From: Cenococcum geophilum 1.58
Taxonomy: Eukaryota > Ascomycota > Dothideomycetes > Gloniales > Gloniaceae
Assembly (NCBI GenBank): GCA_001692895.1
Contig: KV748189.1
Span: 1,558,432 to 1,622,431, forward strand
DNA: 64,000 bases
Reading direction: 5' to 3'
The stretch's first letter is position 1. The number at the start of each line of letters is the position of its first letter. Made by a program: the position numbers and the translations under genes. Below are positions 40,546-51,834 of this stretch, in pieces. Below the pieces are notes generated by a model. The model made no database searches and was not told where the DNA came from. It saw only the letters and a list, made by a program, of their open reading frames with translations.

Positions 40546-40951
40546 TGTTACGGACGCTTTAAGTATAATATTATAACTACTTAGGGAAGAGTTAGAAGAA
40601 GCTAGTTAGTTAATTTAAGTATAGTCTAGAATAGATCTAGTAGAGCTATATAACGAGAAATAGTAACTAAGGTTATATAATATAATCTATATAATCTATA
40701 ATAGAGTAGATAGAGTACACGTATATTATATATAAGAAGAATTTTATAGAAGTACGGTTATATATTTAAAGGACCACAGTTCCTACCTAGATAGTTCCTT
40801 TTTTATAGTAATTCTTAGAATATAATTAGAGTTAATTTATTAGGCAACCACTCCACTAGTTATTATTACGTTGTTAACTTTAATTTGCATTACCTATATA
40901 CCTAGCCCAATAATAAGCCCACCGTAGTACCTACTACGAGGTTCCGTTACA
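40546..40951 (+). repeat. 3' LTR of element D
   Basis: 406 bases. It has the same two-unit form of the short repeat as the 5' LTR, confirming the pair. Confidence 0.9.
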
Positions 40952-41139
40952 GAAGCCGTTTAAAGCCTTAAAAAGGGGCTAGAGCTTTATCTACAAGTAT
41001 AGATATTAGCTTTAATATTATAGTAGTAAGCGACTATTCTAGGAATATAAGTATTACTATTAGTATGGTATACCGGGCGGCCGATTTAATATTACTACTA
41101 CTACCTCTTTTATATCCTAATACCTTATAGAGGGAAAAA

Positions 41140-43150
41140 AGGGTTATAGCTATAATAAGTAAGGCGAAATTAAATTCAAGAAGAAGCGGAAGGTAATAAT
41201 ACTTAAAGTTCTTAATAAAAAGCATAAAATCTCTTAAGGCCTTATAAATAATCTTATTAGCGGCTTTAATAAGAACACCTTTTAGTAAGCTATAATTAAG
41301 TAGATTACTAAGAATAATTATCCTCTATAAGAAGTTAAAACACCTTCCTTTTATATTATAATAGCTACTACTAATCCTAACGCTAAGAGATGGATTTAGA
41401 AAACGCATAAATTAATTTAGCTTTATATAATATAGAACTATAAGGCCTACTAACTAGCCGTAATTAATAAGCTCGTAAACACCCGCTTAAAGCTTTATTT
41501 CTTATTTAATAGCTAGACTACGCGTAGTAGTAAATACTCCCTTACTAGGGTATATATTTACTACCTTAATTACAAAGGTAAGGTAGTTAACTACTTAATT
41601 ACTCTACTAGAGCAACTTAGCCGCTATATAGAAATTAACTACGCTAAAGTAGTAAGCAGTGTTCTTACCTATTTTAGCGTTAGTAAAGAGAGGCTTAGCT
41701 ATTTTATTACTAATAATGCCGCCAATAATAGTATCTGCCTAAATTATCTGTCTTAAGTTTAGCTTTAAGAAGGAGACTTACTAGATCTAGTGCGTAGCTT
41801 ATACCCTTAATCTTATAGCCTAGTTAATTTTATTTAGAAAAGATAACGACGCCTATAAAAATAAGGATGTAAATATACTAGTATATTAACTAATAAATCT
41901 TAACTTTTTACGTCCTTACTAATTTCTACTAAGTAGGACGAAGAACGTTTCCTTAAAGAATAGCAAAAGGAAGGTCCTCTTAGCGTTCTTATTAATATCC
42001 TTAATTCTATTACTACACCTTAGCTTTATTAAATCTTTAAGAATTACTAGTAATTAGAGTAGAGTAATCTACTAGTAGTTAGCGTTAAAATCCTTTAGGT
42101 AATAAAGTTAGTTAAAACTAAATAAAATAGTTATTATAACACCTTCGCCTAAGCTATCCTTCTTTATAGCACAATTAATTTAATCGCGTAATATATAATT
42201 ATAAAATATAAGAAAAAAGTGGCTTCTTTAATAGCTAAGGGAAAGAAGGTACCTCTACCTCCCCTAATTATTATAGGTGGAGCTTTAAACTCTTATAATT
42301 AGGACATTATTATTAACTATATTAATATTCTATTACCAATTCGCGAAGCTACTAAGCTACTTAAAGCTAAAGGTAAGTCGGGCCTACATAAAGCAATTTA
42401 GGAGGTTATTCCTATATTTAATTAGCTACTTAAGCTCTTTAAGGAAAAAAGGCTTAAGTAGCTAAAGTAATAGTAAAAAGCTATTTAGATTAAGAACTAA
42501 TTAAGGACCACTACGTAATTAACCTTAACTGTAGCTGGTTAAAGCTTAATAAGTATTTTAAGAAGCTTAATATAACTCCCATCTACTATATAGCTGTTTT
42601 ACTTTATCCTCTTTATAAGAACTTCTATAAGTACGCATAGGTAGATCGCCCTAATTAGCTAATTAAAAATAACATAGCTTTTCTTAACCTTTAGCTTCTA
42701 TATAAAGCTTATCTAGAGCCTTTAACTATATTACTAACCTAGCTGCAGAAATAATTATACGCGGTATTAGGTAGAGATAACTATATTTATACTAATATTT
42801 ATTACTCTTAAAGCCTTACTAACGCCAATAAATATAAGACTTAGAAGGCTTAAGAGCCTCTTAAAGACAATTATCCGCTTATATATAATTCTATATTATA
42901 TTAGTAGCAGAAGTAAATAACTCGGCTAAGGCTCTTAAAGATAGCTCTAGATATATTAACTATACCGGCTATAAGTAATAACTATAAACGAGCGTTTAGT
43001 AAAGCTAGTAATCTTTTAGAGCCGCGTCGCTTAAGGCTTTACCCTAATATTATTACTGCCTTATAGTATAGCCGTAGCTATAAAAAGATAGGCTTTAAAA
43101 GATTTAGTATAAGTAGTAAGTTCGCCATAATCTATATAGAAAAAGGCTAA
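41140..43150 (+). pseudogene. hAT transposase remnant
   Basis: Recognisable pieces appear in order on the plus strand. A block like TNNAANNSICL is followed by CVAYTLNLIA near 41,700-41,830, the conserved central hAT region. A C-terminal hAT dimerisation region follows, with ALDILTIPAISNN near 42,945, RAFSKASNLLEPRR near 42,990 and a trailing ALQYSRSYKKIG-like end near 43,060-43,090. Many stops and frame changes, mostly of RIP type, break it, so it cannot be active. Family membership is clear from these blocks. The exact start is not. Confidence 0.75.
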
Positions 43151-43585
43151 TATCTAGATGCTTTAGCTATAGCGTCCTTATTACTAAAGCCTCTCTTAAA
43201 GCCTTACTTAGACCCTCCCTTAGAGCCTTACTTAGACCCTCCCTTAAAGCCTCCCTTAAAGCGTTCCTCTAAGCCTCCCTTAAAGCGTTCCTTAAAGCCG
43301 TCCTTAACACTACGCCAAGCCTCGTAATAACTACTGCGCAACTACACCGTATAATTACTACAAGTCGTAGCCGCGGAGGAACTTTTGGGTAGCTTATAGC
43401 CCTAATTTTATATATAACACTAAAAATTCTATATAAAGTTAATTAAGCGGTTAAGCAAGCAAGCAAGCCGAACGATTTCAATTAAGCAAGCCAAGCCAGC
43501 AAGCTTAAGGTGCCCAAAATTGCAAGCCAGCAAGCTAAGGGCTCTCAGCTTGGCTTACTTGCTTGTTACCCACTCTAATGGCGGC

Positions 43586-44084
43586 GGCCTTCCTCAAGAG
43601 GTAAATGTTTGGTCTTTGCAGTTTAAAACGTCATCTAGACCAATGTTTAGCGTATGTTGTCACCCAGATATAGGTAACCCCTAAACATGCGGAACGTTAA
43701 TCCCCCAACGTAAATTTTAACCCAAGTTTATAAGTAATAAGCCAATCAATTTTAGAGCTTTATTATATAGACTTTAATTAATATATATAGAGATAAGGTT
43801 TTCCAGGGGGAGACCCCCTAGGACCCCCCTATATAGAGCTTTTACTTAATTTAGAAGTAGTAGTAAGATTAAGGCGCCTTAGTCACTGCTAGGTAAGGAT
43901 CTACTATAGTGGCCAAGGCGCCCTACTTAAGCTGGGCTTAAGGATTATATTAGTCACGAATCTAGTATATATTTAGACTGCAGAGCTTTAATATAGAGCC
44001 CTTTACGTAGGATCTGATATAGTGGGTACATATTTGCGTTCCCAAATATCGTCACGTGACGCAATTTTTGGGTAACGAAAACCG
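43586..44084. other. Unassigned stretch right of the hAT
   Basis: No gene is recognised. The first ~200 bases keep CpG and TpG and look little changed, so they may be host DNA that was the hAT target. Later bases hold GC-rich inverted motifs (GGGGGAGACCCCC near 43,806, and AAGGCGCC copies near 43,872 and 43,905) and end in a palindrome centred on GTCACGTGAC. Confidence 0.5.
44036..44077. repeat. Imperfect palindrome centred on GTCACGTGAC
   Basis: The left arm GCGTTCCCAAATAT pairs with the right arm ATTTTTGGGTAACG around the perfect 10-base palindrome at 44051-44060. It could be a MITE remnant or the junction of two element ends. Confidence 0.6.
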
Positions 44085-45085
44085 CTGTTAATATTGCTCA
44101 ACTAACACCTACTGGAGGTTCCTCCGTCCTTCCTATCTCCTCTCTTACCCGTCTCCTTATTAGATACTATCTATATCGCTACATCGACCAATAGATCCCT
44201 TAGTAGGGACTAGGGAGGGGTATTAGAGCACCCCTAGCTCTTATAAGGAAGAAGAAAGAAGAAGAGAGGAAGGTATAAAAGAGGGAGTATTTATAGACGA
44301 GAGGAGGCCTGTAAACGGGAGATTAGGCAGCCATAATATAGACATTAACATTGCTCAGCTAACACCTACTAGACGCCCCTCCGTCCTTCCTATCTCCTCT
44401 CACCCGTCTCCTTATTAGATACTATCTATATTACTACATCAACCAATAAATCCCTTAGTGGGGACTAGGGAGGGGTATTAGAGCACCCCTAGCTCTTATA
44501 AGGAAGAAGAAAGAAGAAGAGAGGAAGGTATAAAAGAGGGAGTATTTATAAACGGAAGGAGGCCTGCAAACGGGAGATTAGGCAGCTATAATATAGATAT
44601 TAATATTGCTTAACTAACACCTACTAAGCGCCCCTCTGTCCTTCCTATCTCCTCTCTTACCTATCTCCTCGTTAAATGCTGTCTATATCGCTACGTCAAC
44701 CAATAGATCCCTTAGTAGGGACTAGGGAGGAGTATTAGAGCACCTCTAGCTCTTATAAGGAAGAAGAAAAGAAGAGAGGAAAGTGTAGAGGAGGGAGTAT
44801 TTATAGATGGGAGGAGGCCTATAAGTACAGGAGATTAGGCAGCCATAATATAGCTATTAAAGTTACTTAACTAATACCTACTAAAGGCTCCTCCGTCCTT
44901 CCTATCTTTCCTCTTGCCTATTTCCTTATTTAATGCTATCTATATTGCCATATCAACTAATAGATCCCTTAGTAGAGACTAAAGAGTATTAGAGCACCTC
45001 CAGCTCTTATAAGGAAGAAGAAAAGAAGAGAGGAAGGTATAGAGAAGGGAGTATTTATAGACAGGAGGAGGCCCTATAAGCACGT
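44085..45085. repeat. Four tandem copies of a ~256-base unit
   Basis: The phrase CTAACACCTACT starts at 44102, 44359, 44614 and, changed, at 44871, giving periods of 257, 255 and 257. Each unit has a pyrimidine-rich start, the motif GATCCCTTAGTAGGGACTAG, and a GA-rich run (AAGGAAGAAGAAAG). In the first two units this is followed by GGTATAAAAGAGGGAG, with altered versions in the last two. It encodes nothing I recognise. The copies are clearly less mutated than the neighbouring retroelements. Confidence 0.88.
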
Positions 45086-45221
45086 AATTTGGTAAGTACT
45101 AATAGCATAGGATTCTTGTACAAGATAGGCTTAATTACTTACCAAAATATAGGGTGTCTCTGTTACTGCAATGGCTACTATAGTAGTAGAGACGCCTTAA
45201 ATATTTAATATAACTAACTAC
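45086..45221. other. Short hairpin-forming sequence between tandem array and copia scrap
   Basis: It contains TTTGGTAAGTA (45,090) and its near complement TACTTACCAAA (45,136), plus GTGTCTCT (45,151) facing AGAGACGC (45,188). It may be a small inverted-repeat element. No gene is seen. Confidence 0.4.
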
Positions 45222-45710
45222 TAAGGCTATTAATAAGTGAAAGGTAGGCTACCAATATAGTACGAACGATATAGTTATTAATATCGTTTATAGCCTGTTT
45301 TTGCTTCTAGTGTACGCGTAAATCGTCCTTATATTCGGCGTAGAGCTAGTTATAGGCAGTAAGCTGATTTGGGTCTAGCTTTGCTATTAATATAGCCGTA
45401 GGTAGTATATCCCTTAGTATAGGCCGACTTGGTAGTTCTAGCTTTAGAAGATCGTCTTTCTTCTTTAGGTTAATATACTGCCATACCTTATTAGTTTTAG
45501 CTATATCTTAGATAATAAAGAACCATTAAATCTAATTGGATGGCTTGTTAAGGATAAGGTTAATTTTTAATTTAGTAGAGGTCGTCATTTTTAGAATTTA
45601 ATAGGTTAGAAAGGGTCTAGGTTAGAGTCTAGCTAGCGTCTTAGCAGAACCTTATTTAGACGTTCTAAACTTTTAATTTAATTCATTAGTTTATTTATTA
45701 GTCAGATTTT
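45222..45710 (-). mobile_element. Copia gag fragment (fossil)
   Basis: About 490 bases that match the gag region of the larger copia element (about 21,323-21,810) on the same strand, with scattered transitions. Neither LTR nor pol is attached. It abuts the Helitron, so it is either a remnant cut by the Helitron or a piece carried with it. Confidence 0.75.
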
Positions 45711-45714
45711 GTTA

Positions 45715-48700
45715 TAGGGAGCGCGATTAATAACCCCTACTAACAGCTCTAACTACGTCTAATTTTTAATTTATAAATTGGCAGATCTATAGGTAATAGT
45801 TATTTTAAGCAGTTCCAGGTACAGTATATATAAAATCTTAACTATAGTGTAAAGAAGTTATGGCTGCTAATATGCGGTCCTAAGTAGCATATATTCTTAG
45901 AGGTTATATAACTCCTTATATAAGCGACATTTCCGCCCTTTAAAAAAAATTCTAAAAATTCTAAAAATTAATTAACGCTACAGATAGTAGCAATATTAAT
46001 CCGGCAATACTGCTAATTCTCTTTATATACTATTATATGTATATCTAACAGCTCTAGAAGCGGTAAAAAGGTAGGACGGATAGAGGGGTTAAAATTTAGA
46101 AAATTAGATTTCGCGGTTAAGCTATTTAAAAGTTAGGAAACTAAGACAAATGTTATATTTTCTGCTTACCTCTAAGCCAGTATATAATTTCCTAATTAGA
46201 AAAAGTCGTTTATAAGTAGTTGCTACTACCTCCGTACAAAATCTTCTTATTACACCTCTTTAGTCTTACTTATAGATAACTAAAATCATTTTATATTAAA
46301 CCCACGTTCGAATATAAGCCCTAAAAGCTTCTTAACTCGTAAGATTGCTACATAGGTTAGCCCGGCTATTTTATCCTTTTCCTTAATATCTAGAACCACC
46401 TAGTTAAGTATTAGGCCCTGGCTTTTATATACGGTAAGAGTAAAAGCTAAAGTAATTAGAAATTAACGCTATAAGTAAGAGCCTCTTATACCCTCCTACT
46501 TATAAAGTACGGAAAATATAAAGACGACTTTCTTACTATCCTGCCGAGTAAATAGGGTAAGTCCGTTATACCTATCTACCGTAATTAGTAGTAACTAAGG
46601 CTGATCCTGTTTAATATCCGCGTATCCCTTCTATATAATATCTTTAACTATACTAGTAGTACCGTTTACTAAGCCTAGTTTAACCCAGATATTCTATATT
46701 AGTATTACTTTCGCGCCAATATATAGGGCTAGATTCTCTATAGTATCGCATTAATTAGAAGTAACTTTCCGCATACCTATACTAGTGTTAACTGACTTAA
46801 TAGCTATTACTGGCTGTAAAAGGTTGTAAAGCTAAATAGCGTTATACTTACCTATAGCAGCGCGTGTGCTATATAGCCGAATTGCGTTATTAAAGCCCGT
46901 AACCTTATTAGTGGATAGGCCCTACTTATACCTAGTTAAAAGAAGCTTCTAGGTTAAATTACTTATAGAATTACTACGTAGCTCCGCAAGGGCGGTCCTA
47001 AATATAGAGCTCTTAGCGTTATCACTACCCTACTATATAACTTAATCTAGGATAGCTGTTTGGTTAATCGCCTTATAGGCTCCCTTTTTATAGCTAGTAA
47101 GCTCTAACGACCTAGCGGGTAGATTGCTATATAAGGCCGCCTGACCTATAGGGGGAAGCTAATAGAAATCGCCTATTAGTAAGATGTTTAAGCCTCTAAA
47201 ATAGTCGTTGTTATATATAGGGTAGATCTAATAGAGGCGGCGATTAATCTAGGCTAGATATACTTGCCCGATTATAGATTTCTTATTAAGGATAAGATAG
47301 TAAATATCCTTAAAAGCTTGTTATAGAGGCATAAGACTAGCAGTAGGCAATTTCTTAAAGGGGCGATTTACTAGTAGCCTTAGTAGATCGTATATAGTCC
47401 TACTATTAATATTAAAGGTAGCTACCCTAGTAGGGGCGGCTTAAGCTAATGGCGACGGCTTATTATTAGCCCTTACCATAGTATAGAGCGTAGTAAAGAG
47501 AACAGTAATAAGATGTGATTTACCGGTTCCTGCCTCTTTATTAACGTTAATTCGCAGTAGGGGGGGGCTAAGGCCTGCTTAGATCTGCCTGTAGTAATTA
47601 ACTACAATATTATAGATATAACGCTAACCTAGTTATAAGGAGGATGGAGTTACTATTTAGGATAGGCGGCTCCACAGTAGAGACTATAGCCGTACTTCCT
47701 GCTAATAAGTCCTCTTATTAAGCTGCGGGTACGTACCCCAATACGTACTCCAGTTATAATTATAATTAAGCTCCCTATTACTAAGCCTATTAAGATTATT
47801 AATTTTAACTCTATTAGTATTTTAAACGCGGGCATATAGGGCCTTAAAGGACTAGTATAGCTTTAAGTCGTCTACAAAATCGCCCTTAAACTCATTAATA
47901 TTATTAGCAGTTTTATAACCTTTCTCTAGTTTCCGATTATAGAAGTAGTTAGGCGGGTGCTAATAAAAGTTAATATAAGTCTAATAGGAAGCCATATAAT
48001 TAGGGGCCCTAAATCTATTAGTATAAGTAGCCACTTTCTTATATTCCCTTTACGGGTAATAAAGAATAAGCTTTATACGGTAGAACTTAGGATACTATAA
48101 ATAGGAACGATCGCCGTTATATTGCGGAAAGTACGATATAACTTAAGGCCTTACTCTTAGCCAACGCTTATAAGTAGAGTAATTAAAATAGAGTAGAAAA
48201 TTAAGGAAAGTAACGTCCTCTACCCTATCTAGGCGGCGCTTATATTTCTTATAGTTGGATAGTCCGCACCCTCTTAGTTGCCCATTATTAAGCTTATACG
48301 TAGCGCTTTAATTATCCTCCTAGTAGTAGTCTAAAGTTACTATATTCCTAAAGCCTTCGTAAAGGGGAATATTAAGAAGTAGATAGTATACCTCCTACGC
48401 TAACTAATCGCGTTTAGTAATAAGCTTATTTATAAACCTAGCCACGACCAAACTAAAGGTATAAAGGCTATTGGCATGCGGCTGTACTAATTAAAGTAAC
48501 TCCTAGTAGAAAGTTAACTTCTTCTCTTCCTTGCTACAATACTTACCTATATAGTTAACTATTATTAATACACTTATAGCGGGTAACGTATTAATATTCG
48601 CCATCTTATTATTACGCTATAGACAGAACGTCTAGTGATATGGATTTTAATCCTTTAATATAGCGGCCTTATTACGGAGAGAGCGTAGAAAGTAAAAGCG

Positions 48701-51068
48701 GCACTCCTTTACTCTAGTAGAGCCTTTTTTTAATCTTAAGTAGTAAGATTCGGTGTAATTATGGTGCCGTTAAAATCGATTAAGGTAGGTAGTAAGAAGC
48801 TTACTAGTATTAAGCTGTTTTTTATAGCTAAGAGTAGAAGGATATTGGAGATTAGGAGGCCTAGATCGATTAAAATTAATTACGGATATAAAAGTAGCCT
48901 AATACTTAGTAAAAGCCGCCCTTAATTTAATAGCTAATAGATCTGGCTTTGGGGCTATTAAACTCTATAAAAAGCTATATATATAGCCGCTACCTCATAC
49001 CTACCACTTATATTAGGACTAAAAGTTAGTGCTATTAAATAGGCCTATAAGCATGTGCTTCCTAAATAGATTAAAGCGGTAATATAGCTAGTAAGTAGTA
49101 ATATACGGATTATTATTAAGATTCTAAAAAGTAATCCGGTAGCGCTAAGCCTTATTAGCAGCCTTATATTTATTAAATAGAGGCATATAAGAGTGTAGAT
49201 TATACTAATATAGATTAATAGCGCTAAGTGTAAAGAATAGAGACCCGCTCTTAATATTCTTAGTATAAGCCGTAAGCTTATTTCTCTTCTGCCTCTAGTA
49301 AGGTCTAGTGCCCTTAAGGTTCCGTATATACTGTATAATCTTATTTAGCAACTAGCTACCCCTATTACTATTTATAAGATTACTAAGCTTATCTAAAAAT
49401 AGACTATTTTTATCTAATCGGCTATAGAGGAAGCGGGTGGCGTTAAGGGCTTGCTCTCTTATAATCCAATTAAACACATAGTAGTGAAATAAGGGGTGGC
49501 GGCCAAACCGACTATCCTAATACTTAAGTATATGCTTAGCGTACGCAGCTAGGGTAACCATATAGCTTCGTGGTATATTAAAATTGGCTTTACTATAAGG
49601 AAATAGAGTAGGAAAGGCGCTACGCATAATAAAACTAGCTAATTATTTAGAGAGAGGTGTCTGTTGCATAGTAGGAACCTCTAGGCCCGCTTATAGGTCT
49701 TATTAGTATTAAACCTCATAACCCAAAAGCTCCAATTTATTAAGGTTAGGCACTAGATTAGGAACTAAAATATCTAGTATATTATTATTAAATTCGCCGT
49801 CTAGTATATTACTGCTAAGCTTAGTAGGTAAAGGATTAACAGCAAAACGTTGTATAGGAGCAGTAGGGTAAGCCGTTAGGCTACTAAAATTAGACTCTAA
49901 CTTATTAATATAAGGTAGCTAATCTAATATAGAGCTATTTTTGGGTAAGCTAGTAAGCTAAATACTATATATTTTAACGTCACGATAATTAGGATAATTA
50001 ACCTTTAGAAAGTAAAGCTACTATACTATAGTAGAGCGCCTTACAGTATACCGCTTAGTAAACCGCTGACTTAGGTATTTACTACCCTCTACTGCCGTAG
50101 GCCTCACGACCAGTATATTAAGTTTAGTAGGTAGCCATAGCAGCTACCTCTAGGTCTTTAGTATGTTCTAGCTAAAGCAGCAGATATAGCTAGTATAGCG
50201 ATATTACTAGCCGCGTATACACACGACTTGCAGATAAACGTATACACGCGTAATTAGAAGCTCCTCTACCGCGGTAAGTATAGGTAGGAAGCTAGGAATA
50301 GGCCCCAAATTAAGCCCATTACTTTTACCAAATAGGGGGGAAAGGGTTAAATATTTAAGGCTATCAGCGTCCTTAATATAGGCTTTATATATACCTATAT
50401 TATCACCCTCTATAGCTAGGCCCATTTAGAACCACCGCTCCTTATAACGGCTGCACGTCTCTATATATTTAGCCTATAGTATACTCCTAAACTTCTTAAT
50501 TCGCTCCCAATTAACAGCCGAAACGGGTAGTGGTGTGGCCGTAGTTGGAGTAGGTATTGGCGGTAGAGTAGGTATAGAAGCTAGTTCCGGCAAGGACATA
50601 TTTAGGCTATCTAGAGTGCCTCTTCTACTGCACGGAGCTTTATCTATAGTATATAGCGGAGGAGTAGGCAAGTGAGCTTTACCCCGCCGATTAAGAATGC
50701 AATACTCCCGTTATATTACCCTAATTATCTTCCGCCGTTAAGCTATTTTAGGGGTATCTTAGCTATTCTGGCCGCAAGGCAGGAAGGCGTTCTCAGTATT
50801 ATTTTTAGGTAGAGTAGTTTGCTAGCGCCTTATAGGACGATTCTTAGTAGTAGAACCTAACTCTATAAGAGCTCTCCGCTTATTTAAATTATATTTAGAG
50901 GCCTAGAAAAGTAAGCAGAAGTAGAAGTAGTATATAGGGAATACGCGCCTTTAACTGACATAACTGGCACAGCTTTAAAAGCTTTTTTAAAGGGCCATCT
51001 TTAACAAAGTTAAGGCGGGGCTTATAGATACAGCACTTACTGCACTTAATTACAGTAAGGTCTGCCAT
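45715..51068 (-). mobile_element. Helitron, RIP-degraded
   Basis: This is a minus-strand rolling-circle transposon recognised by its Rep-helicase gene. The left (3') end beyond about 46,250 is non-coding and should contain the terminal hairpin and CTRR end, which I could not place. The right (5') end lies a little beyond 51,068, and its TC start is not resolved. Its right edge coincides with the edge of the AT-rich block. Confidence 0.75.
46250..51068 (-). pseudogene. Helitron Rep/Pif1-like helicase gene remnant
   Basis: The minus-strand start is the ATG at 51068, opening MADLTVIKCSKC with a CxxC...CxxC pair that looks like a zinc finger. Further in, the Helitron N-terminal region appears (WERIKKFRSIL near 50,500, then LTAVEELLITRVYVYLQV near 50,250). 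The Rep region spans about 49,300-48,520, with RNLKGTRPYW-like and FFTLSAINLY blocks. Its HUH position reads GYIY, both histidines replaced in a way RIP would cause, near 48,980. The later YIGKYCSKEE site near 48,560 is kept. The helicase follows: Walker A GTGKSHL near 47,525, LLIGDFYQLPPIG near 47,170 and TVYKSQGL near 46,420. Several stops interrupt the frame. Not active. Confidence 0.8.
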
Positions 51069-51834
51069 ATTTACGGCATATATAGTGGTATTAATAGAGA
51101 TATCAACAAAGACGTCAACAAAAAGGTACGTGTATAATATTTTAATGTTCTAATATTTTGAAGTTCGTCACGTGAATTCTGCCACGACTTACCGTCCGCA
51201 AGTTTTTTTGAACCAATCAGAAGCTGGCTTGGCAAAGTTTGAATTCTAGGACCCGAAAATATAGACCACTCGTACCTCGGGTCAATAAGCACCGACGACT
51301 ATATGACCACGCCAGGGGTCGCAGATGGAACTGTTTTCTTTGTTAGAAGAGTTTTTAAACACCATCTTTGGACGAGATACATACTCTCTTGATTTCCGCC
51401 ACTACATTGCGTAGATCGTAGTCAAGCACCTTGCCATGGGCCACCTATTGTCACTGTTAGTTCTCTAAACACCATCCAACTGCAGCAAGATGCTCCTTAC
51501 GTGGCCTAGAATCATCATCTTTTTAGATGATTGGATCATTAGATTTCGAATGTGTATTGGCAAACAAAATAGTGGGTTTGCAGGGGTTTGAAAATTGGAA
51601 TCTAGGTGCCTAGCTGAAACTACAGAGCGTAAAAAGTTTTTACGACGTGACGTATTTCAACAGCTACTCGCCTCTCCTGGTACCTACACACGAACAACTT
51701 CCAGCGCAAATTCTACCCCCAGCTACAGCTTCCATCTAACGCCCACAAATCTTTCTCCGACTCTTTCTCCGACGCCTTCTCCCATTCTACCTCCAACTCT
51801 AGCTCAAGTCCAAGCTCTGTCACGAACATAGAGA
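51069..51834. other. Transition from repeat block to genic DNA; upstream region of the small gene
   Basis: Base composition changes here within about 100 bases. The stretch contains a CACGTG site (51,169-51,174), a CCAAT motif (51,214-51,218) and a short open frame (51595-51831) that ends four bases before the next gene's ATG. I judge that frame to be leader sequence. No other gene is seen. Confidence 0.6.

Larger units (their letters stand above)
33044..40951 (+). mobile_element. Full-length Ty3/gypsy chromovirus, element D (fossil)
   Basis: It is 7,908 bases with two 406-base LTRs (33044-33449, 40546-40951) and a perfect 5-base target duplication GAAGC (33039-33043, 40952-40956). It inserted into the hAT body. 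Gag starts near 33,494; RT is at about 37,100-37,700, integrase at about 38,650-39,350 and a chromodomain near 39,700-39,780. It belongs to the same family as C but its LTR is 20 bases shorter. It is broken many times by RIP-type change and appears more heavily mutated than C. Confidence 0.9.
24593..43577 (+). mobile_element. hAT DNA transposon carrying two nested chromoviruses
   Basis: The ends are CAGAGTCGGCTATAAGCAAG on the left and, in reverse complement, TAGAGTGGGTAACAAGCAAG on the right, forming imperfect terminal inverted repeats. An exact 8-base target duplication ATGGCGGC lies at 24585-24592 and 43578-43585. Eight-base duplications and CAG-like ends are typical of hAT elements. Without the inserted elements C (24599-32575) and D (33044-40951) the transposon is about 3.1 kb. 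Sub-terminal GCAAGC/GCTTGC motifs are clustered at both ends (32,590-32,675 and 43,450-43,565). The transposase lies in the right part. Confidence 0.85.
1..51070. other. AT-rich RIP-mutated transposon block
   Basis: The whole stretch is AT-rich and full of TpA, with stops in every frame of recognisable transposon genes. Copies of one family differ from each other almost only by C/T and G/A transitions. This is the known outcome of repeat-induced point mutation in Pezizomycotina. I see no intact host gene in it. Short open frames inside it (for example 7460-7666 or 31721-32050) lie in or antisense to transposon sequence. The block ends abruptly near 51,070, where ordinary codon-rich sequence begins. 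Confidence 0.92.

Noticed and set aside
1-51070. Centromere or subtelomere identity of the AT-rich block
   Set aside because: Such blocks occur in both, but nothing in the sequence (telomere repeats, defined satellite over many kilobases) decides it.
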